Shown: one piece after another, positions 9,237 through 16,611 of the stretch | Layout: each line of letters starts with the position of its first letter | Numbering within the stretch: the first letter of the stretch is position 1 | Origin: Mucilaginibacter sp. | GTDB taxonomy: Bacteria; Bacteroidota; Bacteroidia; Sphingobacteriales; Sphingobacteriaceae | Length of the DNA stretch: 34,503 nucleotides | Assembly (NCBI RefSeq): GCF_028288105.1 | Contig: NZ_JAQBOI010000253.1 | Coordinates: forward strand, 1 to 34,503 | Direction: 5' to 3' | Translations under genes and position numbers: made by a program | Notes under the pieces: generated by a model | Seen by the model: the letters and a program-made list of their open reading frames with translations, nothing else | Databases searched by the model: none | Told to the model about the DNA's origin: nothing

Positions 9237-9463
9237 TTTAATTTTTTAGTAAGATCAGTAATAGTTAAAATCGTGTTGCCCAAACGTACTTAAATTTATT
9301 GAAAAGTTAAAGAGCGAATGTAACAACACTAAGAGGGGTTTATACAGAATAAAAGTTGCAAAATACGCATACAAGGCATATTTACAATTGATTAAATCTA
9401 TAAAACCAAGCTACTTTATAGGCTTTTTTTTACTCCGGTCTTCGCCCTTAACATGCATCTGCC

Positions 9464-11236
9464 TTAATGATTAGTATCTATCTTGGGTATGGCAAACATC
9501 GCCTCTTTAATAAACTTAACCGGCGCACTGCCATAACTCAAAAACTTTTCGTTGAACTGTTTTAGCTTATATTTATCAGCCTGTTTTTTCTTCCACTCTT
9601 CGTGCAGGGCGTTTATTTCTTTATACCCGGTATAATAGCTGGTGAGTTGTACACTGCTTACACTTACGCGTTTCCATTTATTGTCGGCTTCTGTTTGCTG
9701 TTGAAAGGCCTCTTTAGTAAGCATCTTAATGGCTTGCTCCTTGGTCATGTTACCGGCGTGCACACTATAATCTAATATGGTATTACAAACCGAGCGCAGG
9801 TGCCATTTGTACCACATCAGGCGCATCTCGGGTGCATTATCGCCAAAACCCGCATCCATCATTTCTTGCTCGCTGAATACCGCCCAGCCTTCAACCATAG
9901 CGCCATTACCCAAAACTGACTTTATTAAGCTTGGCGACTGGTTGGCATACACTAATTGTGTATAATGACCGGGTATGGCTTCGTGGATACATAGTATTTG
10001 CAGGGTATAATTATTGTATTCGCGCAAATAGCTCTCTGCTTTCTCGGCCGACCAGCCCGACAGGCTGCCTACATTATAATAGGTGTTGCCGCTTTTATCA
10101 TACGGCCCGGGCGAACTTATAGATGCACCTGCAACACCGGCCATATAGCCGGGCTCTTTACGTACTACTAAAGGTTTTGATGGATCGAGTGTTAGCAGGT
10201 CTTTGCTCTTTATAAAAGCGGTTAGCTTGGGGATTTCCTTTTCAATAGCCGATTGAAAATCGCCAGGGGCAACATGTTTAGCCGATAGTGTATCTATCAA
10301 TTTACCTATAAATTCAAGCGAATCTTTTGGTATAGGCTGCGTGCCAAAATATTTTGGCCAAAGCTGCCGGCTTAACTTTGCCATTTCGCGGTGCACATAT
10401 TTTTTACGCTCTACTGCCGAGTTATAGGTTTGCTGAGCGGTACCCTCGGCCTGTATATCAAATTTAAATTTAGGTTCGTAAAGTTGCTTACCCAACCTAA
10501 AGCTGCGTGGCTTATCATTTTTTAACCCTTTTAAATAGGTGGCAAAACCTTTAATTGCATCGGCAGATATCTTTGCGCGGTCGAGCATCAATTTTTTTTC
10601 AGCTGCAGGGATATTTGTTTCTTTCAATGAATCGGCAAAGTCGGTTTCAATAACACTTACACCACCCAGGTGCTGGTCAATAGCAAGCTCGGTAAGTTCG
10701 GCAACGGGGTTTTTTAATTGCTTTTCCGCTTCTTTATAATAGAGCGGAATGTTTGCCATTTTTTGATAAAAACTGCGCAGGCGTTTGGTAAGCGGGGCAT
10801 AAGGCTCGTTAAGGATAGCAGCAAATGTGCCTATTACGTTATATGACGATGGGTCCCACTCGTATGCTTTTAGTTGTTCATTATGCCATTGCAGGCTTTC
10901 CATCTGGTTTTGCATCATCCGATGGTCCATCTTATTGGCATCATTCAGGCTGTTAACCTCGTAACGGCTCAACGAATCCATCTGTACCTTGGCAAACTTA
11001 ATGGCCTGCTCCCTGGTTTTAGCATTAGGTATCAGCAAAACACTATCGTATTTATGATAGCCTACACTAGTTGCCCAATCCGGGTTATTCTTCCACAGTT
11101 CATCTAAAAAATGGCCTTCATAGGCTGTAAAGGCAACATCGTCTTTTAATGACAGCTCCTGGCTCGATTCGCCTTCCTTTTTACAGGCTGTAAATGCAGC
11201 CACGTAAAGGGCAAGTAATAGTATTTTTTTGATCAC
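9464..11236 (-). CDS. DUF885 family lipoprotein (putative zinc-dependent peptidase-like)
   Basis: A 590-aa protein with a lipoprotein signal (MIKKILLLALYVAAFTAC, lipobox FTAC), so it is envelope-anchored. The body matches DUF885: long helical segments, the N-terminal FLDELWKNNPDWATSVGYHKYD, and the HEAIPGH motif at about residue 418, followed by VEGWAVFSEQEM. HExxxGH with a downstream Glu-rich helix resembles a gluzincin-like zinc site, hence the frequent peptidase label; activity is not proven. It is monocistronic and divergent from the DinB-fold gene, with 92 bp between the two starts. Family sure, function inferred. Confidence 0.9.
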   Translation of the reverse strand: MIKKILLLALYVAAFTACKKEGESSQELSLKDDVAFTAYEGHFLDELWKNNPDWATSVGYHKYDSVLLIPNAKTREQAIKFAKVQMDSLSRYEVNSLNDANKMDHRMMQNQMESLQWHNEQLKAYEWDPSSYNVIGTFAAILNEPYAPLTKRLRSFYQKMANIPLYYKEAEKQLKNPVAELTELAIDQHLGGVSVIETDFADSLKETNIPAAEKKLMLDRAKISADAIKGFATYLKGLKNDKPRSFRLGKQLYEPKFKFDIQAEGTAQQTYNSAVERKKYVHREMAKLSRQLWPKYFGTQPIPKDSLEFIGKLIDTLSAKHVAPGDFQSAIEKEIPKLTAFIKSKDLLTLDPSKPLVVRKEPGYMAGVAGASISSPGPYDKSGNTYYNVGSLSGWSAEKAESYLREYNNYTLQILCIHEAIPGHYTQLVYANQSPSLIKSVLGNGAMVEGWAVFSEQEMMDAGFGDNAPEMRLMWYKWHLRSVCNTILDYSVHAGNMTKEQAIKMLTKEAFQQQTEADNKWKRVSVSSVQLTSYYTGYKEINALHEEWKKKQADKYKLKQFNEKFLSYGSAPVKFIKEAMFAIPKIDTNH

Positions 11237-11328
11237 TATGTTACAGTTTTGCTTTGGTGCATAAACTTAAAACTTTTGAGCCATATAAATCAAACGTGTA
11301 TCTAATTTGTTAAATAAGAAACATTATT

Positions 11329-11805
11329 ATGGATCAACAGCACCAATTGCTAATAAATGAATTAATAAAACTGCTTAATGGCGGCGGCGCACACGCTACT
11401 TTAAAGGATGCCCTTGATGGATTACCGGCAAATTTAAGGGGCGTTAAGCCCAATAACCTGCCCTATAGCATATGGCAACTGGCCGAGCATATTCGTATTG
11501 CACAGTGGGACATGCTGGAATTTAGTAAAGATGGCAATCATCAATCGCCTAACTGGCCTGATGATTACTGGCCAAAAGAAAGCAGCCCGGCAGATGATGC
11601 CGCCTGGAATAAAACCATTGAACAGATCAATACCGACAGGGATGAATTTATAGCGCTGTTAAAAAGCGGCGATATCTACGAGAATATTCCGCATGGCGAT
11701 GGGCAAAGCATATTACGCGAAGCACTTCAAATAGCAGATCATAATGCATATCATACTGCAGAAATAGTTTTATTAAGGAGATTGTTGGGCGCCTGGAAAG
11801 CGTGA
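11329..11805 (+). CDS. DinB superfamily four-helix-bundle protein
   Basis: A 158-aa cytoplasmic protein of the DinB/YfiT-like fold. Expected metal-ligand histidines are seen in WQLAEHIRIAQWDMLEF (end of helix 2) and in the C-terminal ADHNAYHTAEIVLLRRLLGAW; two more of the usual His positions lie in the same helix (H-x3-H). Members include thiol-dependent metalloenzymes such as bacillithiol transferases, but many have no known substrate. The gene faces DUF885 divergently and the alpha/beta hydrolase convergently. Its TGA is followed with zero spacing by a palindromic repeat. Confidence 0.88.
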   Translation: MDQQHQLLINELIKLLNGGGAHATLKDALDGLPANLRGVKPNNLPYSIWQLAEHIRIAQWDMLEFSKDGNHQSPNWPDDYWPKESSPADDAAWNKTIEQINTDRDEFIALLKSGDIYENIPHGDGQSILREALQIADHNAYHTAEIVLLRRLLGAWKA

Positions 11806-11882
11806 AGATGTGCAGATTTCAAATGTGCAGATATGCAGATGATTTCATTTGCACACCTGCAGATCCGCACATTTGCACATCT
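11806..11882. repeat. ATGTGCAGAT-family inverted repeat, copy 1, filling a convergent junction
   Basis: Left half AGATGTGCAGATTTCAAATG and right half ending CATTTGCACATCT are mutual inverses with mismatches. Each half is made of degenerate units of about 10 bp ending in TGCAGAT. It occupies all bases between the DinB stop (11803-11805) and the hydrolase stop (11881-11883). A second copy is at 29798-29902. Confidence 0.85.
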
Positions 11883-13164
11883 ATTTTAATCCCTTTACAA
11901 AGTTCACTATGCTGGTTACCAGTTCGGGCTTTAGGGGCAGGTCTGGTTTACTATAGGTGGCCATATTTTGTTCCTTATCGGCAGGGGCCTCTTTTAATAT
12001 GTGGTTCATGCCGGGGATAATAACAAGGGTGGCATCAGATTTTGCTTTCTTCAATAGTTCGGCATCCGTAACAGGCACCTGTATATCCGTTGTTCCCTGC
12101 AAAATCAATACAGGCATTTTGGCTTTCTTTATCTCTTTTGTAGGCACATACCTAAACCACGACATTAAATAAGGTTGAATATCCGGGCGGGCTATTGGGT
12201 ATAGCTTGGGGTCGATATTATCAGTAAATTTACCTTTACGCAGGCTATCCAGCATGGTTTTAAAGTTATCGGCAATATATTTCGGCTGCGATTTCATTTG
12301 CTCGGTAACAATAAGATCGGCCTGCCTGCCCGCACCGGCAACAGAAATATAGGCATTAGCCGGTTGATCGCGTATAGCTAATACCCCTACAAGCGCGCCT
12401 TCGCTGTGGCCTAAAACTATAACCTTTGAAAAACGCTGATCTTCGCTCAACAGGTTTATCAAACCAACGGCGTCATCAACATAATCTTCAAAACGCAGTT
12501 CTTTTTCTTTGGTAGTGCTAACGCTTTGGCCTACCAGGCGTTTATCGTACCGTAAAGTGGCAATGCCATTTTTCCCCAGATCATTCGCCAGCATTTTGTA
12601 GGTGTTACCATTTAAACCCAGCTTAGCGCCGTTACCGTCCCTATCGGTTGGGCCCGAGCCTGGTATTATTAGTACAACGGGTATTTTACCTGTGGCATTT
12701 GCAGGTGTGGTTAACGTACCCGAAATAGATCCCGAAAACGTTTTAAGCAAAATTGGCGATTCTTTTAATGAAGCGTCAAGTGCTATTGTTTTAGCTTCTT
12801 CTGCATAAGGGCTTAGCAATAGTCCAATTATTTTATTTTGGTTGTTAAGCGATATATTCAGCAGAAAAACGGCCTTGTCAAAAGTTGCCTTATAAACCGC
12901 TAAGGGTTGGTTATACTTTAAAAAATCTGTTTTGTTTAACGCGCCCAACTGCGATTTTAACTGTATCGTAGTAGGTTTAAACTTATCAAGCGGTAAGCTG
13001 GCCTTCATTTCAGCACTAAACATATTAAAAATGCTATCCGGCTGGTTGTTATTATAAAACTGCTTAAATTTATTAGCAACTACTGCATAGTTAGCAGGCT
13101 GATCTTGCGCCTTAAGCTGTGCGGCCAATAATAAAACAAATGCTATAAAGTATATTTTCTTCAT
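11881..13164 (-). CDS. Secreted alpha/beta hydrolase with N-terminal DUF3887-like domain
   Basis: A 427-aa exported protein: signal peptide MKKIYFIAFVLLLAAQLKAQ, then a domain of about 100 residues resembling DUF3887 (KFKQFYNNNQPDSIFNMFSAEMK), then an alpha/beta hydrolase. The catalytic triad can be proposed: S254 in the elbow GHSEGALVG, D360 in LQGTTDIQVP, H388 in GMNHIL. The oxyanion-hole segment is VVLIIPGSGPTDRDGNG. It is probably a periplasmic esterase or peptidase of the DPP-IV/acyl-aminoacyl-peptidase-like branch; substrate unknown. The gene is monocistronic and its TAG sits on the edge of a palindromic repeat. Confidence 0.9.
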   Translation of the reverse strand: MKKIYFIAFVLLLAAQLKAQDQPANYAVVANKFKQFYNNNQPDSIFNMFSAEMKASLPLDKFKPTTIQLKSQLGALNKTDFLKYNQPLAVYKATFDKAVFLLNISLNNQNKIIGLLLSPYAEEAKTIALDASLKESPILLKTFSGSISGTLTTPANATGKIPVVLIIPGSGPTDRDGNGAKLGLNGNTYKMLANDLGKNGIATLRYDKRLVGQSVSTTKEKELRFEDYVDDAVGLINLLSEDQRFSKVIVLGHSEGALVGVLAIRDQPANAYISVAGAGRQADLIVTEQMKSQPKYIADNFKTMLDSLRKGKFTDNIDPKLYPIARPDIQPYLMSWFRYVPTKEIKKAKMPVLILQGTTDIQVPVTDAELLKKAKSDATLVIIPGMNHILKEAPADKEQNMATYSKPDLPLKPELVTSIVNFVKGLK

Positions 13165-13286
13165 GGTATAAATATAAGTCCGTTTGGCGAAATTAATAAA
13201 ATAGAAAGGATTTCACTTTTTATAGTAATAAACTTAAGCAACATTTAATAGTATAATGCGTAAAAAGCGCCATTAGATTTTACCAG

Positions 13287-13314
13287 TTGTAATATTGTTG
13301 TTATATTAACTTTT
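13287..13314 (+). promoter_or_regulatory. Candidate Bacteroidota promoter for the first outer-membrane receptor
   Basis: TTG at 13287-13289, a 17-bp spacer, then TAACTTTT (one mismatch to TAnnTTTG). The predicted start would leave a leader of roughly 35 nt before ATG 13355. Pattern match only. Confidence 0.3.
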
Positions 13315-13354
13315 TTAAAGGAAACACTATAGAGAATTTCTACGAGGTACATTA

Positions 13355-15790
13355 ATGAGGGTTAAATTCGGATGCTTTTTTATAGCTTTCCTTACAAGTT
13401 TATTTAGTTTTTGTTACGCCCAAACGGGCTCTTCTGTAATACGTGGTAATGTTTTAATACAAAATAACCAGGCTGCCGAGGCTGCAACCGTTATTTTATT
13501 AAACCTGCCCGATTCCTCTGTGGTTATGTCCGCACTGGTTAATTATAAAGGTGCATATCAATTTTTGAATGCACCTGCCGGTACTTATACCATTTTAGCA
13601 ACAAGGCTTGGTTACAAAAAAGCTTATTCCCCTACCTATACCGTTAAAACGAATCAAACGCTTATCGTCCCCAATATCCAGTTAACTGCCATTAGCAACG
13701 AGCTAAAAGAGGTGTCCATTGTTGGCAAAACACCTTATGTTGAAGTAAGGCCCGGCAAAATGATCATTAACCCTGCAGCCAGTATTATTGCCGATGGCCA
13801 ATCGGTGCTCGATATTTTAAGACAATCGCCAGGTGTGCGGGTTGATAACGGCGATAACATTAGCGTTAGTGGCAGGCAGGAAGCATTGATACTGATAGAT
13901 GGCAAAGCAACTAACCTATCGGGTGCAGACCTTGCTGCATTACTTAAAAGCACGCAAGGGAGCAATGTCGACCGTATGGAAATTATAACCGGCGGTTCGC
14001 CCAGGTATGACGCTGCTGCAGGCGGTATAGTTAACATTGTAATGAAAAAGGGCAAAAACATTGGCACAAACGGAACCTTCACTGCATCTACAGGGTATGG
14101 TAAATACTACAAGGCCAATACGGGTATCGCATTTAACAACCGTACCGATCATTATAATATTTTTGGCAGCTATAATTTATCGGCCTATAAAACCTTTAAA
14201 AACTTTGATACCGACCGAAAGATAACCTATCAGGGTGTGCAAAGCAGCTATAATACTATGTATAGAAGTGTGTATGAAAACCTTACGAACAATTTCAGGT
14301 TAGGTACCGATTTCTTTCTATCGGCCAGGCAAACCATAGGTTTTTTAGTAAGTGGTAATTTAAACGGCACCGATTACCAGAAAGATAATACCTTAACTAT
14401 TTACAATCAGGGCATAAAAGATTCTACTATTAAAGCGCACTCAGATCTTGACAGGGATATCCACAACTTTAGTTATAATTTAAATTACTCGGGCAAGCTG
14501 GATAGTACCGGTCGCACCCTATCGGCAAACGTAACCTATACTACCAATAACCGCCACTCTGACGAGTACATTACCAATAACTTTTTTAATGGTGCAGGCA
14601 ATATTTACCGCGACCCTCTGCTTTTAGAAAATCTTTCGCCCACAAAAATGAGTAACTTTTCGGCATTGTTAGATTATAGTAGCCCACTGCCAAAAGGCGC
14701 TAAATTTGAAGCAGGTTTAAAATTCAGCAGTACTAAAACAGATAACAACCTAATTTTTGGGCCAAAAGTAGGCAACGTATATACCGTCGATACTATCTTC
14801 AGCAACTATTTCATTTATACGGAGCGCATTGGTGCTGGCTATGTAAATTATAGTGGCAAATTTGGAAAATTGGATTTAAACGCGGGTGTGCGGGGCGAAT
14901 ATACCAGCTCTGATGGCAACTCGGTTACGCAGGGCAATAATACTAAACGCAACTATTTCAACCTCTTCCCAACCATATTGTTAAACTATCATTATAATGA
15001 TAAAAACGATTATGCGTTAACGTTTACGCGGGGTGTATCAAGGCCAATATATGATAAGCTTAATCCATTCCTTTACTTTATCGATCTTTACAACTACCAG
15101 GCGGGTAACGCTTACTTAAGGCCTGTGTATGCAAATACCCTTAGTTTAACGCATACCTACAACCAGGAAATAAATACAAAGCTGTATGCTATATTAGCTA
15201 CAGGCGCATCGTTCCCTTTTTATGCACAGGATGATGCTACCAAAGTTATCCTGAATACCGATGTAAACCTGGGGCGGGTACATACTATCGGCATAAATAT
15301 TACAGCTCCAATTAAATTTAACACCTGGTGGACCAGCAGCTATGATGTAGATGCCTCTTACCAGCGCTATATTGCCGACCCGCAGTATGGCGACTTTGAT
15401 AGAAGCACGGGTGATTTGATCGTTAATACCGTTCAAAGTTTTAACATAAGCAGTGTATTAGGTGCCGAAGTTGCCGGCCATTATGAAACGCCCACACTTT
15501 ACGGCATCAACCAGTTTAAAGCAAATTACTACGTTGAGGCGGGAGTAAGTATGCAGCTATGGAATAAGCTGGGGAAACTGAGCCTTGTTGCGAATGATAT
15601 TTTTAACACCAACCGCGACCGTTCATCTACCAAATACCAAAACCTTGACCGTTATACGGTTGACCGCAGAGAGTACCGGGTGGTAACACTAAGCTTTAGC
15701 TATCGATTTGGCAAAACGTCTGTAAAAGGGGCCGCCCGCCACAGAACAGGCAGCGAAGAGGAACAGAAACGTATGAATGGGGTGAATTAA
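13355..15790 (+). CDS. Outer-membrane TonB-dependent-receptor-like beta-barrel protein (OMP_b-brl_3 type)
   Basis: An 811-aa protein with signal peptide MRVKFGCFFIAFLTSLFSFCYAQ, a carboxypeptidase-regulatory-like beta-sandwich (about 27-115), a plug domain (about 120-235: GQSVLDILRQSPGVRVDNGDNI, SGRQEALILIDGK, EIITGGSPRYDAAAGGIVNI) and a large C-terminal beta-barrel ending FSYRFGKTSVKG plus a short charged tail. No SusD-like gene follows, so it belongs to the non-Sus group common in Bacteroidota. It sits in the outer membrane; the ligand is unknown. Its stop overlaps the convergent KTSC gene by 4 bp. Confidence 0.9.
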   Translation: MRVKFGCFFIAFLTSLFSFCYAQTGSSVIRGNVLIQNNQAAEAATVILLNLPDSSVVMSALVNYKGAYQFLNAPAGTYTILATRLGYKKAYSPTYTVKTNQTLIVPNIQLTAISNELKEVSIVGKTPYVEVRPGKMIINPAASIIADGQSVLDILRQSPGVRVDNGDNISVSGRQEALILIDGKATNLSGADLAALLKSTQGSNVDRMEIITGGSPRYDAAAGGIVNIVMKKGKNIGTNGTFTASTGYGKYYKANTGIAFNNRTDHYNIFGSYNLSAYKTFKNFDTDRKITYQGVQSSYNTMYRSVYENLTNNFRLGTDFFLSARQTIGFLVSGNLNGTDYQKDNTLTIYNQGIKDSTIKAHSDLDRDIHNFSYNLNYSGKLDSTGRTLSANVTYTTNNRHSDEYITNNFFNGAGNIYRDPLLLENLSPTKMSNFSALLDYSSPLPKGAKFEAGLKFSSTKTDNNLIFGPKVGNVYTVDTIFSNYFIYTERIGAGYVNYSGKFGKLDLNAGVRGEYTSSDGNSVTQGNNTKRNYFNLFPTILLNYHYNDKNDYALTFTRGVSRPIYDKLNPFLYFIDLYNYQAGNAYLRPVYANTLSLTHTYNQEINTKLYAILATGASFPFYAQDDATKVILNTDVNLGRVHTIGINITAPIKFNTWWTSSYDVDASYQRYIADPQYGDFDRSTGDLIVNTVQSFNISSVLGAEVAGHYETPTLYGINQFKANYYVEAGVSMQLWNKLGKLSLVANDIFNTNRDRSSTKYQNLDRYTVDRREYRVVTLSFSYRFGKTSVKGAARHRTGSEEEQKRMNGVN

Positions 15791-16026
15791 TCCACTTTCT
15801 CTTCGGGATATTTGCCTTTTATCCGGGTTACAAAAAAGTTGCCTAACGATTCGCTGTTAACAAATTTTTTATAGGCTGCCGGCTTAAAATTAAAATATTG
15901 CCAAACACCGCTATCTTCCTTAAACTCCAGTTCAAGAATGTGTTTTTCAGCATCGTAGCCAATGCTTTGTAAAGCCGATGATTGTACTGCCCGCCTGCGC
16001 ATATAAATATAGCAGGGCAAAGCCAA
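15787..16026 (-). CDS. KTSC domain protein
   Basis: A 79-aa protein consisting almost entirely of a KTSC domain: AVQSSALQSIGYDAEKHILELEFKED, then VWQYFNFKPAAYKKFVNSESLGNFFVTRIKGKYP. KTSC proteins are small beta-rich domains found alone or fused to lysyl-tRNA synthetase-like and DNA/RNA proteins; their role is not settled. The first residues MALPCYIY look atypical, and the internal Met 9 (MRRRAVQSS) would give the usual start of the family, so the true gene may be 8 codons shorter. It lies 15 bp after the DUF1634 stop on the same strand, probably one operon, and overlaps the convergent receptor gene by 4 bp. Confidence 0.85.
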   Translation of the reverse strand: MALPCYIYMRRRAVQSSALQSIGYDAEKHILELEFKEDSGVWQYFNFKPAAYKKFVNSESLGNFFVTRIKGKYPEEKVD

Positions 16027-16041
16027 AATGGTTTTAAAAAA

Positions 16042-16425
16042 TTAACCTGCGTGGCCGCTAAATGCGCTGATAAGAATAATTAGCAAAACAATAATGGTGA
16101 TGCCGGTATATAAATGGTCTTTTTCTATAATAAACCCAATGGCACTAAAAACAACCCTTACAATTGGCGTAGCTATCAACAAAATAATGCCTGCCTGTAT
16201 AATAGCGCGCCCCCTGAAATTTACTATACCATTTATAATGCCCGATGCACTATGCACAAAATCGGGAATCCCCTTAAATTCGTGGTAGTTTGCAGTGCTT
16301 TGCCCGTGGCGGTACAGGTAAATAACACCACCAATAAAAACCACAAGCATAGATACAAAAACACCGGCACGCAGTACCCATCCTATTATAGCCTGTATGT
16401 CTTTATCTTTAAACTTATTTGTCAT
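16042..16425 (-). CDS. DUF1634 membrane protein
   Basis: A 127-aa integral membrane protein with three TM segments (about 13-33, 68-92, 100-123). The N-terminal DIQAIIGWVLRAGVFVSMLVVFIGG and the middle IQAGIILLIATPIVRVVFSAIGF are characteristic of DUF1634. In many genomes this family sits next to a TauE/SafE (TSUP) sulfite or sulfonate exporter gene and is thought to assist it. Here no TSUP gene is in the window; the neighbours are KTSC downstream and the divergent leuS upstream. Function unknown. Confidence 0.88.
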   Translation of the reverse strand: MTNKFKDKDIQAIIGWVLRAGVFVSMLVVFIGGVIYLYRHGQSTANYHEFKGIPDFVHSASGIINGIVNFRGRAIIQAGIILLIATPIVRVVFSAIGFIIEKDHLYTGITIIVLLIILISAFSGHAG

Positions 16426-16579
16426 TGTTTAATTTGGGATTGTTAGGGCATATAAATACCAACAACATTTGCCGAAAATAAGTGTTAAAAAATAGCCTGC
16501 CAACTTTAATGTTAACCTATATAATATATAGACTTTATTGAAACTCCCCTGTAAACGCGGATGTTAAAGCAGTTTTTAC

Positions 16580-16587
16580 TATTTTCG
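16580..16587 (+). promoter_or_regulatory. Candidate -7 box of the leuS promoter
   Basis: TATTTTCG followed by CAACC resembles the Bacteroidota TAnnTTTG box and its usual downstream context. No convincing TTG lies at the right distance upstream. If real, transcription begins near 16592, after the ORF-track start at 16561, so translation must begin at ATG 16612. Confidence 0.4.
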
Positions 16588-16611
16588 CAACCTCATACGG
16601 TAAATAAGCAA

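Noticed and set aside
9237-9463. Possible RNA gene or terminator in the gap between permease and DUF885
   Set aside because: Only weak AAGC/GGCTT pairing next to a T run was found; no cloverleaf or strong stem. It is left as plain AT-rich intergenic DNA.
11806-11882. CRISPR-like array of short TGCAGAT units
   Set aside because: Units are about 10 bp, degenerate and inverted about the centre, with no unique spacers and no cas gene, so it is a palindromic repeat and not CRISPR.
16561-16611. N-terminal extension of leuS ([17 protein letters not shown])
   Set aside because: It does not resemble LeuRS starts and overlaps a promoter-like box; ATG 16612 fits the family.
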